A stretch of 46,041 bases of DNA, taken from positions 1-46,041 of the forward strand of contig CAMBXR010000017.1 in NCBI GenBank assembly GCA_945871955.1, read 5' to 3'. The notes under the pieces were generated by a model. That model had not been told where the DNA came from. It made no database searches and saw only the letters and a list, made by a program, of their open reading frames with translations. The stretch comes from an uncultured Clostridium sp. (GTDB lineage Bacteria; Bacillota; Clostridia; Peptostreptococcales; Peptostreptococcaceae). The translations under genes were made by a program, and so were the position numbers. Shown piece by piece: positions 34,285-42,912 of the stretch (its first letter is position 1; each line of letters begins with the position of its first letter).

Positions 34285-35518
34285 TTTCTTGCTCCTTCAT
34301 AATTTTTAACTCTCTATATATCATATATGAAAAAATTAAAATGTAATAAAAAGTTACATAAAATAATTTAGGATTGTCTATTTCAATATATGCTAATTTC
34401 GTCATTGCGAGTTTGTCTAATAAATAATATACCACAATAATAATGCTTTTGTTCAAATATGCTAAAATTTTTGATATTAAAATACTAAATTGGAACAAAA
34501 TCATACTAATTATACTTAAGTTCATTATTATACCAATAAGAGGCACAATGATAATATTTCCAAGAAGAAATAATATTGGTATTCCTTTAAATACATAATA
34601 TACAACTGGCCAAGTTAATATATTCGCACTTAAACTTATGGATATTATATCTATCTTTAAATATTTGTTTATTATTTTATAAAAATATATAATTGATAAT
34701 GTAGCTAAAAATGATAACTGAAAGGAAATATTATAAATTATATAAGGATTATTTACAATTAAAAATGTTCCTATCAAAGATAGAGTACATATACCATCTC
34801 TTTTTTCTTCCAAAAAAATAGCCAAATACATAACAATAACAAATACTATAGATCTACTCACTGATGGAGAAAATCCCACCATTATACTATACAAAATCAT
34901 TACAATAGCCAAAATTAACAACTTATAAAATCTATTAATTCCTTTTATCATCAAGACTACCATAGTACATAATACTCCTGTATGAAGTCCAGATATGGCT
35001 ATTACATGACTAGTTCCCGTTCTAGAGAACATGTCTTTTTCTTCGTCACTTAAATACTCCTTTTGTCCTAATAACAAGGAATTAATAAAGTCAGATTTAT
35101 CTTTATATAAATATCTAAATCTATCTCTAAGATTAAATTTTATCCGCCCTAAAAGGGTATAAAATTTATTTTCACCTATTACTGTATAGCCTTTTGCTGA
35201 TATTACACCTTTGTATCCCATACTTTTCACATATCTACCATAATCAAAGTCATCAAAACTCATTTTATCTAAGGTTTTTATACTTCCATTTATTTTAACT
35301 ATTTTACCTATTTTTATGTCTAATTTTTTACTGTAATCATTTACTAAGTAATTTTCGATTTTATATTGGTCATATTTAGTTTTTTCAACTTTATCATTTA
35401 CCACACCTTTTATTGTAATTTTCTTCGTATGTGTAATATTGTCTAAAGGTTTGTCCTTTGTATAAATAAAAGATATGAATAATAAAAATATGAATAAAAT
35501 TAATAATGGTCTTCTCAT
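34253..35518 (-). CDS. comEC: ComEC/Rec2-type DNA-uptake channel, short form without nuclease domain
   Basis: The 421-residue membrane protein contains a signal/helix (residues 5-20), an OB-like DUF4131 region (about 30-110: KITIKGVVNDKVEKTK and YVKSMGYKGVISAKG) and the ComEC competence domain with SRTGTSHVIAISGLHTGVL (about 170-190) and multiple helices. In transformable bacteria ComEC moves single-stranded DNA across the membrane. Canonical ComEC is over 700 residues and ends in a metallo-beta-lactamase domain; this one stops right after the last helix, with no such domain. ATG at 35518 has GGGAGGTAAG upstream; the frame's TTG start lies inside that site. Confidence 0.88.
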   Translation of the reverse strand: MRRPLLILFIFLLFISFIYTKDKPLDNITHTKKITIKGVVNDKVEKTKYDQYKIENYLVNDYSKKLDIKIGKIVKINGSIKTLDKMSFDDFDYGRYVKSMGYKGVISAKGYTVIGENKFYTLLGRIKFNLRDRFRYLYKDKSDFINSLLLGQKEYLSDEEKDMFSRTGTSHVIAISGLHTGVLCTMVVLMIKGINRFYKLLILAIVMILYSIMVGFSPSVSRSIVFVIVMYLAIFLEEKRDGICTLSLIGTFLIVNNPYIIYNISFQLSFLATLSIIYFYKIINKYLKIDIISISLSANILTWPVVYYVFKGIPILFLLGNIIIVPLIGIIMNLSIISMILFQFSILISKILAYLNKSIIIVVYYLLDKLAMTKLAYIEIDNPKLFYVTFYYILIFSYMIYRELKIMKEQENGLQGYYKEY

Positions 35519-35575
35519 CTTACCTCCCAAGTTTATATTCTTATATTTTTATTATCATCATCTTAATTTTTTTCA

Positions 35576-35604
35576 AACAAAAAAGACAACATATAGTTGC
35601 CTCT
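35576..35604 (-). terminator. Terminator after the GNAT gene
   Basis: Nine-base arms (35582-35590 and 35596-35604) with three G-U pairs and a 5-base loop; six T residues follow on the minus strand. It separates the DUF2156-GNAT pair from comEC. Confidence 0.65.
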
Positions 35605-35609
35605 TTATT

Positions 35610-36767
35610 TTATACATATTCATTTATATAATTATTTTTCTTAATAAAAATCAAATCTAAAAAGTCTATAACTTTATTATTTTCCTCTAAGTTATTTAAT
35701 AAATAAGCCTCTTTTCCATTTATATAAGAAAATGCTAGTTGAGATATAGTATTTATATCAAATTTTACATCATAATCAAAGTCACCAGCTTCAACGCTTA
35801 GTTTATTATTTTCTAAACTAACTTTAAATATTTTATTATTTTCATTTATATAATCATCTTTCACACAAATATTTATGCTAGCTTTCTTATTACTTTCTAT
35901 ATCTAAATCTTCTAAGTATTTTTTTAAGTTTATTATTCTGCCCATCATAAAAGGTTTTAATTTTATAGTTATATTTCTTGGATTAGCTAAAATAAATCTT
36001 ATTTTATCATCTATTGTTGAAGATATAACAACCTTTTTACACTGAGTATTATGATTGTATATAAATTTTAATATACCTTTGAGAGTATTTATATTTTTAT
36101 AATATAATTCCCTTACAAAAATACTGTCTCCATTTATAAAGTAGATTATATATCCATCACTTTCATAATTTTTATGAATATAAATATGACCATCTTCACT
36201 TTCTACTTCTTTAAATAAATTTTTATAGTACTCCTTATTTCTAATAACTGTACCATTTAGATTTTTCAAGAAAGATGTTTCTATATTTATCATTTCTTCA
36301 ATATCATTTAATTTAGCTTTCTTTAAACTACCTTCAGATTTAAATCCTTTTAAATCTTCCATATCAATTTCATATTCTATTTGGTCATAACAATGTTCAT
36401 ATCCATATTTTCTATACAATCTATAGTCTATAGGCATTAAAATCGATACAAGTTGACCTTTTTTATATAGTTCATTTAAAGTAAAGTTCATAATATGTTT
36501 CATGTATCCCTTACCTCTAACTTCAGGTAAAGTAGATACTCCAACTACATAAGATGTATTATATACTTTATTATTTAATCTTATCTCATATTGGTTTAAT
36601 TGAAGAGAAGAGACTATCTCCTCCTCTTCTTCAACTACAACTGTGTTATAATTCTTATATTTATTATTAAAGTAATAATCAGTGAATTTAGGACCATCGT
36701 TAAAACAATAGTTCCAAATTCCTATTATATTATCTTTATCACATTCCCTAGCAAACCTAATATTCAT
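35610..36767 (-). CDS. Eis-like GNAT N-acetyltransferase
   Basis: The 385-residue protein has the Eis architecture: an N-terminal GNAT domain (1-150, with acetyl-CoA loop STLPEVRGKGYMKHIM at about 78-93), a second GNAT-like domain (150-280) and a C-terminal SCP2-like sterol-carrier fold (about 290-385). Eis-type enzymes acetylate amines of aminoglycosides, polyamines or peptides; the substrate here cannot be read from sequence. It begins 4 bases after the DUF2156 gene and shares its ribosome site region (GAGGTATAAACTT), so the two are co-expressed. Confidence 0.85.
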   Translation of the reverse strand: MNIRFARECDKDNIIGIWNYCFNDGPKFTDYYFNNKYKNYNTVVVEEEEEIVSSLQLNQYEIRLNNKVYNTSYVVGVSTLPEVRGKGYMKHIMNFTLNELYKKGQLVSILMPIDYRLYRKYGYEHCYDQIEYEIDMEDLKGFKSEGSLKKAKLNDIEEMINIETSFLKNLNGTVIRNKEYYKNLFKEVESEDGHIYIHKNYESDGYIIYFINGDSIFVRELYYKNINTLKGILKFIYNHNTQCKKVVISSTIDDKIRFILANPRNITIKLKPFMMGRIINLKKYLEDLDIESNKKASINICVKDDYINENNKIFKVSLENNKLSVEAGDFDYDVKFDINTISQLAFSYINGKEAYLLNNLEENNKVIDFLDLIFIKKNNYINEYV

Positions 36768-36771
36768 AAGT

Positions 36772-37677
36772 TTATACCTCTCTAACAGTATACTTTTCTA
36801 CAAATCTTACCGGATGATAAGATAATTTTGCTTTTCTAAGTCCTTCTATACCTAAATCTTCTTCTCTATTTACAAATTCTACATTGCTAAATTCATTAAC
36901 TAGGAATTGTTGATTTATATATGGATATAGTCCTCTAATACTTGGATTAGCTTTTTCTATATGAATTAAAGCCATATTAGGATTTATATATTCTCCCATA
37001 GTAAAAGCTTCTAATTTGCCATCTATAAATATACCCGCTATTTTAAGTTTATCTTTTATTACACTATAATTATTAAATAATTTTTTTATTCCAATAAGTT
37101 CTTCTTCCATATCATCAGTTACAGCATCATTTTCTTCTTTATTACTTGTCCATTCATGTACTAGCTCTATACATGCATCAAAATCATTTTCATCAAGTAA
37201 TCTATATTCAAATCTTCCATCATATTCTTTTAAGAAGAAATTTATATGATTTCTCTTTTTAACGTTCTTTCTTCCTTTTAGAGTCCTCATGCTTTCTCCG
37301 TCATATATATAGTCGAATAAGTCTCTTTCTTCAGTATAGTCGAATTTTCCCGGGTAATTTTCTTTTAAAAATTCTACTACTTCTTTTGTTATTCCTCTGA
37401 AATAAATCTTTTTTTCCTCTTTTTCAAAATAATCTATTATATATTGTATAACCTTTTGCATATCTTCTTTTTTTGCTAAAGGTAGTATAGAGAATGTATT
37501 TCCTTCAGATTCCGCAACGATTACAGCAAATCCATCTCCTATATAGTAACCTGTCTTATATAAATGTTGCCACATGTATAATGTATTAAAACAATATTCA
37601 CAGGCTTCATAATCTACTAAATCAAAATATGGATTAAGAAGTTCCCTCGATTCCATATCTATATTTTTAAATTTCAT
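36772..37677 (-). CDS. DUF2156 (aminoacyl-phosphatidylglycerol synthase C-domain-like) protein
   Basis: The 301-residue soluble protein belongs to the DUF2156/LPG_synthase_C family, a double GNAT fold. In MprF the same fold transfers lysine or alanine from aminoacyl-tRNA to phosphatidylglycerol, but the stand-alone clostridial versions lack the membrane flippase and their acceptor is unknown. Typical segments are YFDLVDYEACEYCFNTLYMW near residues 17-36, KGRKNVKKRNHINFF and AGIFIDGKLEAFTMGEY. ATG after GGAGGAAATT. It is the first gene of a pair with the Eis-like enzyme. Confidence 0.85.
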   Translation of the reverse strand: MKFKNIDMESRELLNPYFDLVDYEACEYCFNTLYMWQHLYKTGYYIGDGFAVIVAESEGNTFSILPLAKKEDMQKVIQYIIDYFEKEEKKIYFRGITKEVVEFLKENYPGKFDYTEERDLFDYIYDGESMRTLKGRKNVKKRNHINFFLKEYDGRFEYRLLDENDFDACIELVHEWTSNKEENDAVTDDMEEELIGIKKLFNNYSVIKDKLKIAGIFIDGKLEAFTMGEYINPNMALIHIEKANPSIRGLYPYINQQFLVNEFSNVEFVNREEDLGIEGLRKAKLSYHPVRFVEKYTVREV

Positions 37678-37980
37678 AATTTCCTCCTGTTTTCAGCTGA
37701 GATTTTATGTTATATTAACCTTAATTTTTATTATTAAATATTTTTCGACCTAAATTGCATTTAATATATATAATACCCTAATAAAATGTATATAAACATT
37801 CTATTTGAAATCAAATAAATATTTTTCTATTCACTGTACATGATATCACTTTTTATGAAATCATACAAAATTTTTTCATAGATTCTATTATACATCATTT
37901 TTTATTTATGTATAATAATCTAGATTTTACTTAATAATTATGAATAAAATATGAAGTTTATTTATTGAAGGAGTGAAGCT
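37678..37980. other. Divergent AT-rich intergenic region
   Basis: About 300 bases between divergently transcribed genes. It should hold promoters for both. TATAAT at about 37911-37916 is a plausible -10 for the plus-strand lipoprotein gene but its -35 is poor; nothing firm was found for the minus strand. No gene or long repeat was seen. Confidence 0.4.
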
Positions 37981-38823
37981 TTGAAGATAAAATTTAAATT
38001 TTTAATAATTATAATTTTTGTTTTAATATTCTGTGGTTGTGAGAAATACGATAATTTTTTATCTGTACATATTATAGATGTTGGTCAAGGTGATTGTATT
38101 TTAATTAAAACACCTTGTCATAAAAATATCCTTATTGATGGCGGAGATGAAGATAATAATAGAATAATTAAGTCTTACTTAAAATCTAAAAAAGTAAAAA
38201 ATTTAGATATTGTAGTAGCTACTCATTTAGATAAGGATCACATTGGTAGTTTAGATTATGTAATAGAAAATTATTCAGTAAAAAAATTCTATATGCCAAA
38301 TCAAAAAGATAATACTACTCACTATAAAAACTTAGTAAAAGCTTGTAGTAAGAAAAACTTAAAAATTGATTATCTTTCAAAGAACGATACTATAAAAATC
38401 GATGAAGATATGAAAATTCATGTACTTAGTCCTTCTTATATTCAAGATAACAATAATCTAAATTCTATTGTTTTTAATCTAAGTTATAAAGATATGGATT
38501 TTCTTTTTACAGGAGATTGCGAAGAAGAAAATGAATTAAATATACTTAATTCTTATAATTTAGAAGATGTTGACTTTTTAAAGGTAGCCCATCATGGCAG
38601 TAACTCTTCTTCTATAGATACTTTTATAGAAAAAACATCTCCTCAAATAGCAGCAATTTCTTGTGGATATAAAAATAACTATGGCCACCCTCATAAATCG
38701 ACTTTAGATACATTACAAAAATATCATGTAAATACTTTTAGAACTGATATTAACGGAGATTTAGTTTTTTATAGCGATGGATATAAGATTTTCACTACAA
38801 AAAAATACGAAGTAGAATATTAA
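37981..38823 (+). CDS. Stand-alone ComEC-type metallo-beta-lactamase lipoprotein
   Basis: The 280-residue protein has a hydrophobic N-terminus (residues 5-18) ending in CGC, so C20 may be lipidated, although the lipobox (F-C-G-C) is imperfect. The rest is one metallo-beta-lactamase domain with the motifs of the ComEC nuclease domain: DVGQGD (33-38), THLDKDH (81-87), TGD (177-179), AHHGS (203-207) and YGHPH (234-238). All metal ligands are present. Expected location is the outer membrane face, where ComEC's domain degrades one strand of incoming DNA. The TTG start has GGAG 7 bases upstream. Other roles for the hydrolase remain possible. Confidence 0.85.
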   Translation: MKIKFKFLIIIIFVLIFCGCEKYDNFLSVHIIDVGQGDCILIKTPCHKNILIDGGDEDNNRIIKSYLKSKKVKNLDIVVATHLDKDHIGSLDYVIENYSVKKFYMPNQKDNTTHYKNLVKACSKKNLKIDYLSKNDTIKIDEDMKIHVLSPSYIQDNNNLNSIVFNLSYKDMDFLFTGDCEEENELNILNSYNLEDVDFLKVAHHGSNSSSIDTFIEKTSPQIAAISCGYKNNYGHPHKSTLDTLQKYHVNTFRTDINGDLVFYSDGYKIFTTKKYEVEY

Positions 38824-38834
38824 GCTAAGTTATA

Positions 38835-39380
38835 TTACTTATATAACACAAAATCCAATATACTTCTTATATCCATCTCCATTTTACTTGATATTATATT
38901 AATTAAAAGCTCCTCCATAGCAGAAACAGTTGCAATAACGCATAATATATATGTATATACAAATGATTGTTCTAGTAAAAATGACATTGGATATAAAAAT
39001 AGTAAAATTCCTGTAAACTTATTTGCATAAGTATGAGGCTCATATAATTCTCTAAACTTAAAGAGCGCAATTATTATGGCAAGTATTTTGATACATGCAA
39101 TAATAAATATCCATATAGTAACCGTCTTTTCTAAATTAATAACTGGATATAAAACTATTATTGCAAAAACAATCATTATAAAATCTCCCATAGAATCAAG
39201 TTTTCCACCTATTTTACTAACTGTATTTGTTTTTCTTGCTATATATCCATCTAAAATATCACTTACTCCACATAAACAATAAATCACAAAAAAATTTACA
39301 CTTAATGGTTTTGTAAAAAGTAGTGTAAAAGCCAAAAACATACGTGATACGGATATATAATTTGATATATTTTTCATCAT
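38835..39380 (-). CDS. CDP-alcohol phosphatidyltransferase family protein
   Basis: The 181-residue membrane enzyme contains the full catalytic signature D-G-x2-A-R-x8-G-x3-D-x3-D (D44, G45, A48, R49, G58, D62, D66). Such enzymes move a phosphatidyl group from CDP-diacylglycerol to glycerol-3-phosphate, serine, inositol or another alcohol; the acceptor cannot be told here. About five helices fit the family. Start may be the first or second of two consecutive ATGs (GAGGT adjoins the first). It converges with the lipoprotein gene with only 11 bases between; a small TTATAT hairpin lies at the junction. Confidence 0.85.
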   Translation of the reverse strand: MMKNISNYISVSRMFLAFTLLFTKPLSVNFFVIYCLCGVSDILDGYIARKTNTVSKIGGKLDSMGDFIMIVFAIIVLYPVINLEKTVTIWIFIIACIKILAIIIALFKFRELYEPHTYANKFTGILLFLYPMSFLLEQSFVYTYILCVIATVSAMEELLINIISSKMEMDIRSILDFVLYK

Positions 39381-39449
39381 ACCTCACTATCCTTAATAAT
39401 TTTAAAAGAATAACTTTTTATATTATTCCTTTAATATAAATTATAATAT

Positions 39450-39492
39450 AAAAATAGCATTAACCAATTAATTTAAAGGCTAATGCTATTTT
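39450..39492. terminator. Terminator of tcdA
   Basis: Arms AAAATAGCATTA-x-CC (39451-39465) and GG-x-TAATGCTATTTT (39478-39492) pair with one mismatch; the minus-strand transcript ends in TTTTTATA. It is close to symmetrical. Confidence 0.85.
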
Positions 39493-39499
39493 ATATCTA

Positions 39500-40204
39500 T
39501 TATTTATTTAGTAAATCATTTATAACTACAGAAGCTATTGTTAATCCTCCCACAGATGGTACAAATGAAGTACTTCCTGGGGTCACTTTTCTTCCATTCA
39601 TTATTTTTTTCTTTAATTCTTGAGGTTGCTCTTCTGAATAAACAACTTTAAGCTTTTTAATTCTTCTATCTTTTAATTCTTTTCTCATGACTTTTGCCAG
39701 TGGACAAGTATGAGTTTTATGTATATCTGTAACTACTATTTTAGTTGGATCTAATTTATTACCCATTCCCATAGAAGATATTAATTTTAATCCCTTTTTT
39801 TTACACTCTTCCACTAATAATATTTTTGAAGTAACCATATCTATAGCATCTACTACATAATCATAATCTTCTACTAGTATTTCATCTGTAGTTTCTTTAT
39901 TATATTTTTTCGCAATTGCTTTTATATTTAAATCTGGATTTATATCTAATAATCTTTCTTTCATTACATCGACTTTTAATTTACCTACTGTAGAATGTAG
40001 AGCTGGCAACTGTCTATTTATATTTGTTATATCCACATCATCAAAATCTACTATAGTTATGCTTCCTACTCCAGCACGAACTATGGCTTCTGCAGCAAAA
40101 CTTCCTACTCCACCTACTCCAAATACTATTACATTTGAGTTTTCTAATTTATTTATACCTTCATCTCCAACAATAAGGCTTGTTCTTAGTGTAAAATCTT
40201 TCAT
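39500..40204 (-). CDS. tcdA: tRNA threonylcarbamoyladenosine dehydratase TcdA
   Basis: The 234-residue E1/ThiF-like enzyme cyclises t6A37 of tRNA to ct6A using ATP. The Rossmann nucleotide site VFGVGGVGSFAAEAIVRAG starts at residue 27, followed by DFDDVDITNINRQ, the E1-family ATP motif, and DAIDMVTSK. The C-terminal GSTSFVPSVGGL is typical of the TcdA/YgdL branch. It is a single gene with its own terminator. Together with mtaB it makes two modification steps acting on t6A in this window. Confidence 0.93.
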   Translation of the reverse strand: MKDFTLRTSLIVGDEGINKLENSNVIVFGVGGVGSFAAEAIVRAGVGSITIVDFDDVDITNINRQLPALHSTVGKLKVDVMKERLLDINPDLNIKAIAKKYNKETTDEILVEDYDYVVDAIDMVTSKILLVEECKKKGLKLISSMGMGNKLDPTKIVVTDIHKTHTCPLAKVMRKELKDRRIKKLKVVYSEEQPQELKKKIMNGRKVTPGSTSFVPSVGGLTIASVVINDLLNK

Positions 40205-40328
40205 ATATAATGTCTCCTTGATTTTAAATAAATATTATTATAAATTATCTTTTATAATTTTTAAATAGTTTTTTATAATTATTTTGTTATAAATAATTAT
40301 ATTTTAAACATAATTATTTCACTAAATT

Positions 40329-40364
40329 AAAAGCCTTAAGGAGTTTATACACCTTAAGGCTTTT
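40329..40364. terminator. Terminator of the G5/3D-domain gene
   Basis: AAAAGCCTTAAGG (40329-40341) and CCTTAAGGCTTTT (40352-40364) are 13-bp perfect arms with a 10-base loop; the T-rich tail is on the minus side. Its symmetry could also stop transcripts from the other direction. Confidence 0.9.
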
Positions 40365-40366
40365 TT

Positions 40367-41179
40367 CTATTCAACAATATATATGTCTATTGTTCTTCTT
40401 CCCCAGCTATTACACTGAGATTCACTATTCATAAATATATCTATTTTATTACCTTTGATTCCTCCACCACAATCTTCTGCTATAAAATATTTACCAAACT
40501 GAGGTATATATACCTTAGTTCCGTATGGTATTATACTTGGATCTACTGCTATAGTTCCCCATTTCGGAACTGTACCTGTAGATGTTATACCATCGCCACT
40601 ATATGCTGTAGCTGATACTACCATCTTCTTCCCTAAACTACTTTTTAAACTACTAGATTTTTTACTAGTGCTTTTCATTTTTTCCTTTTCCTTAGTTCCC
40701 TTTTTTATAACTTTATCTTTAGCTTTTTTCGTGATTTTTTCTTGTATTAATATTTTTCTTACTAATTGACCGTCTTCGTAGACACCTTCATAAACAAGCT
40801 CTTTAGTACCATTTTTACCTACTTGTAATACTTGCTTTTTACCTTTTCGTAAAGAACTATCATATTTTACAACTGTATCATAAGGTATATCCTCTTTTTC
40901 TACAATAGTTTTTTTAGTAACTCGCTTAACTTCTATTTCCATTCCATCTTCTAATGAAGCATCTAAATCTTCACTGATTATATCATTTTTATCATAATCT
41001 ATTTCATTTTCATCTAATACACCTTGTACGTCTGATTGAAGTGAATTAACTTCAATTTCTTGTCCATCAACTATTAAAACAACTTCTTTATTAAAAGCGA
41101 TATAATTTGTTGTTACAATCCCCATAGATAATAATCCAGATAACATAATAGATTTTAACTTTCTATTTATATAACTCAA
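40367..41179 (-). CDS. G5 and 3D domain cell-wall protein (YabE/YuiC-like)
   Basis: The 270-residue exported protein has an N-terminal signal/anchor (residues 12-27), a DUF348 region (about 32-75), a G5 domain (about 85-150), a Lys/Ser-rich linker (155-180) and a C-terminal 3D domain (about 185-268) with three conserved Asp (AVDPSIIPYG, AEDCGGGIKG, KIDIF). The 3D/MltA fold in this family is a lytic transglycosylase or related cell-wall hydrolase, as in Rpf-like/YabE proteins linked to outgrowth. Start is TTG with AGGAGG 7 bases upstream. Confidence 0.88.
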   Translation of the reverse strand: MSYINRKLKSIMLSGLLSMGIVTTNYIAFNKEVVLIVDGQEIEVNSLQSDVQGVLDENEIDYDKNDIISEDLDASLEDGMEIEVKRVTKKTIVEKEDIPYDTVVKYDSSLRKGKKQVLQVGKNGTKELVYEGVYEDGQLVRKILIQEKITKKAKDKVIKKGTKEKEKMKSTSKKSSSLKSSLGKKMVVSATAYSGDGITSTGTVPKWGTIAVDPSIIPYGTKVYIPQFGKYFIAEDCGGGIKGNKIDIFMNSESQCNSWGRRTIDIYIVE

Positions 41180-41285
41180 ACTATCTCCTCCTATGTTTTA
41201 TTTAACTTTAAATCATTCGTCGAAAGTTATTTTGTAACTAAATTGTAACTCTTTATTTTAACATTGTCAACTTGACAAAAAACAT

Positions 41286-41325
41286 AAAAAGTGCTTATCT
41301 AGTTATTACAACTATTTAAGCACTT
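41286..41325 (-). terminator. Terminator of the rhodanese gene
   Basis: AAGTGCTTA (41289-41297) and TAAGCACTT (41317-41325) pair, with a further TAGTT/AACTA inner stem; TTTTTATG follows on the minus strand. Confidence 0.75.
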
Positions 41326-41371
41326 CACTTTATGATTCACAATTAACAAAATTGTTACCTTTTATTTTTAA

Positions 41372-41686
41372 CTATTTATATAATTCATAATTGTAAGATT
41401 TTATTCCATTGGCAAGACTGTATATATTATTAAAGCCATTAATTAGAAGAACCTTTCCCACTGTCATACTTTGGCTTCCAGCATTACAATAAAGAAGTAT
41501 ATCTTCATTTGTAACACTTCTAATATAGTCTAGATAATCATTTATTTCATTAGTTGGAATATTTATAGCTCCAGGTAAATGACTTATTAAATATGAATCT
41601 TTAGATCTTAAATCTATTATTAATTTAAATTCATTATTTTTTATTTTTTCACTTACTATTTTACTATTTAATTTATTCACTTTCAT
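41372..41686 (-). CDS. Rhodanese-like domain protein
   Basis: The 104-residue single-domain protein has the rhodanese fold: FKLIIDLRSKDSYLISHLPGAINIP and the active-site loop LLYCNAGSQS with a catalytic Cys expected to carry persulfide sulfur. It may be a sulfurtransferase; partner and substrate are unknown. ATG at 41686 is chosen because GAGGTAGGGTG lies 6 bases upstream; the earlier in-frame GTG overlaps that site. It stands alone between ung and the 3D-domain gene with its own terminator. Confidence 0.85.
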   Translation of the reverse strand: MKVNKLNSKIVSEKIKNNEFKLIIDLRSKDSYLISHLPGAINIPTNEINDYLDYIRSVTNEDILLYCNAGSQSMTVGKVLLINGFNNIYSLANGIKSYNYELYK

Positions 41687-41753
41687 ATATAACACCCTAC
41701 CTCATTATAAAATATTATTTATATCGATAAGATGTTACAAAAAAATCTATTTT

Positions 41754-42428
41754 TTATATATTTGGTATTTGCCAGTCAATAGGTTCCTTACCTAACTTAA
41801 TAAGTATGTCATTTATTTTAGAAAAATGTTTACATCCAAAGAAACCTCTATGAGCAGACAAAGGACTTGGATGAGGAGCTTCTAATATATAGTGTTTACT
41901 ACTATTGATAAAAGCTTTTTTCTTTCTAGCATTTCCTCCCCATAAAACAAATATTACCGGGTCTTCTCTTTCATTTAATTTTTTTATAATTTCATCAGTG
42001 AAAATCTCCCATCCTTTATTTTGATGAGAGTTAGCTTCTCCAGCTCTAACTGTAAGAGCTGTATTTAATAACAAAACTCCTTGGTCTGACCATGGAATTA
42101 AATAACCGTTATTAGGTATAAAACATCCTATATCTTCTTTTAATTCTTTATACATATTTAATAGTGATGGTGGAATCTTAACACCTGGCTGTACAGAAAA
42201 AGCAAGTCCATGAGCTTGGTTTTCGCCATGATATGGATCTTGTCCTAAAATCAAAACCTTCGTATCCTTATAAGATGTATGTTTCAATGCTTCAAATATA
42301 TTATACATATTGGGATATATAGTTCTATTTTTATATTCTTCTATAAGAAATTCTCTTAACTTCAAATAATAATCTTTTTTAAATTCGTCTTTTAATAAAT
42401 CGTCCCAGTCATTTCCTAAGTTAACCAT
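41754..42428 (-). CDS. ung: Uracil-DNA glycosylase
   Basis: The 224-residue family-1 UDG removes uracil from DNA. Motif GQDPYHG holds the catalytic Asp, [11 protein letters not shown] binds the uracil, and [14 protein letters not shown] contains the catalytic His and the minor-groove intercalation loop. Length is standard. The ATG at 42428 follows TTGGAGGTAAAA; the frame's TTG four codons earlier is part of that ribosome site. It directly follows the NusG-II gene (14 bases) and is likely co-transcribed with it. Confidence 0.97.
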   Translation of the reverse strand: MVNLGNDWDDLLKDEFKKDYYLKLREFLIEEYKNRTIYPNMYNIFEALKHTSYKDTKVLILGQDPYHGENQAHGLAFSVQPGVKIPPSLLNMYKELKEDIGCFIPNNGYLIPWSDQGVLLLNTALTVRAGEANSHQNKGWEIFTDEIIKKLNEREDPVIFVLWGGNARKKKAFINSSKHYILEAPHPSPLSAHRGFFGCKHFSKINDILIKLGKEPIDWQIPNI

Positions 42429-42442
42429 TTTTACCTCCAAGT

Positions 42443-42814
42443 CTATTTAGATATAACATCTTCTTCATCTTCATGATTGCTATCACTCGTTATTTTTATA
42501 TGTACCTTATTAGGCAAACAAACTATACTTTTACTTGGTTTTTCAATAAAACCTTCATGTATACACACCTTATCTGGACAAGATGCTTCAGTAATTTCTA
42601 CTCCATGATTATGAATTTTAATTAAATTATATCCTTTTTCACTCTCTATTTTTATTTCATCTTCATCATCAATATCATAAGTTTTATATAACTTATTATC
42701 AACATATATTTCTATTTTTTCTCCTTTTTTAGTATTTATAAAATAATTAATACTAAAAGTTACAGATACAATTAACAAAACAGCATATATTAATATAAAG
42801 TCTTTTTTCTTCAA
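42443..42814 (-). CDS. NusG domain II-containing membrane-anchored protein
   Basis: The 123-residue protein has one N-terminal membrane helix (residues 6-26) and an extracytoplasmic NusG-II domain with conserved cysteines ([13 protein letters not shown] and [11 protein letters not shown]). Such proteins occur next to apbE in clostridia; their function is unknown, though a link to flavinylated or redox membrane proteins has been suggested by this neighbourhood. Start is TTG with GGGAGG 7 bases upstream. It is divergent from apbE, sharing a 98-base control region that contains a long inverted repeat. Confidence 0.85.
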   Translation of the reverse strand: MKKKDFILIYAVLLIVSVTFSINYFINTKKGEKIEIYVDNKLYKTYDIDDEDEIKIESEKGYNLIKIHNHGVEITEASCPDKVCIHEGFIEKPSKSIVCLPNKVHIKITSDSNHEDEEDVISK

Positions 42815-42846
42815 GCTTCATCCTCCCAATCACAAATATTATTTAT

Positions 42847-42897
42847 AAATATTTATGTTATAATTTAAATGTTAGTTTAAATATAACATAAATATTT
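42847..42897. repeat. 16-bp perfect inverted repeat in the NusG-II / apbE divergent promoter region
   Basis: Positions 42847-42862 are exactly reverse-complementary to 42882-42897, with 19 bases between. The left arm overlaps TATAAT at 42859-42864, a likely -10 for apbE; the right arm ends at the apbE ribosome site. It could be an operator or an mRNA 5' hairpin that covers the ribosome site. It is not followed by a T-run. Confidence 0.65.
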
Positions 42898-42912
42898 GGA
42901 GGAATCATTATA

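Noticed and set aside
38824-38850. Terminator between the lipoprotein and CDP-alcohol transferase genes
   Set aside because: GTTATAT/ATATAAC forms a 7-bp AT stem, but there is no T-run and it lies mostly inside the convergent gene.
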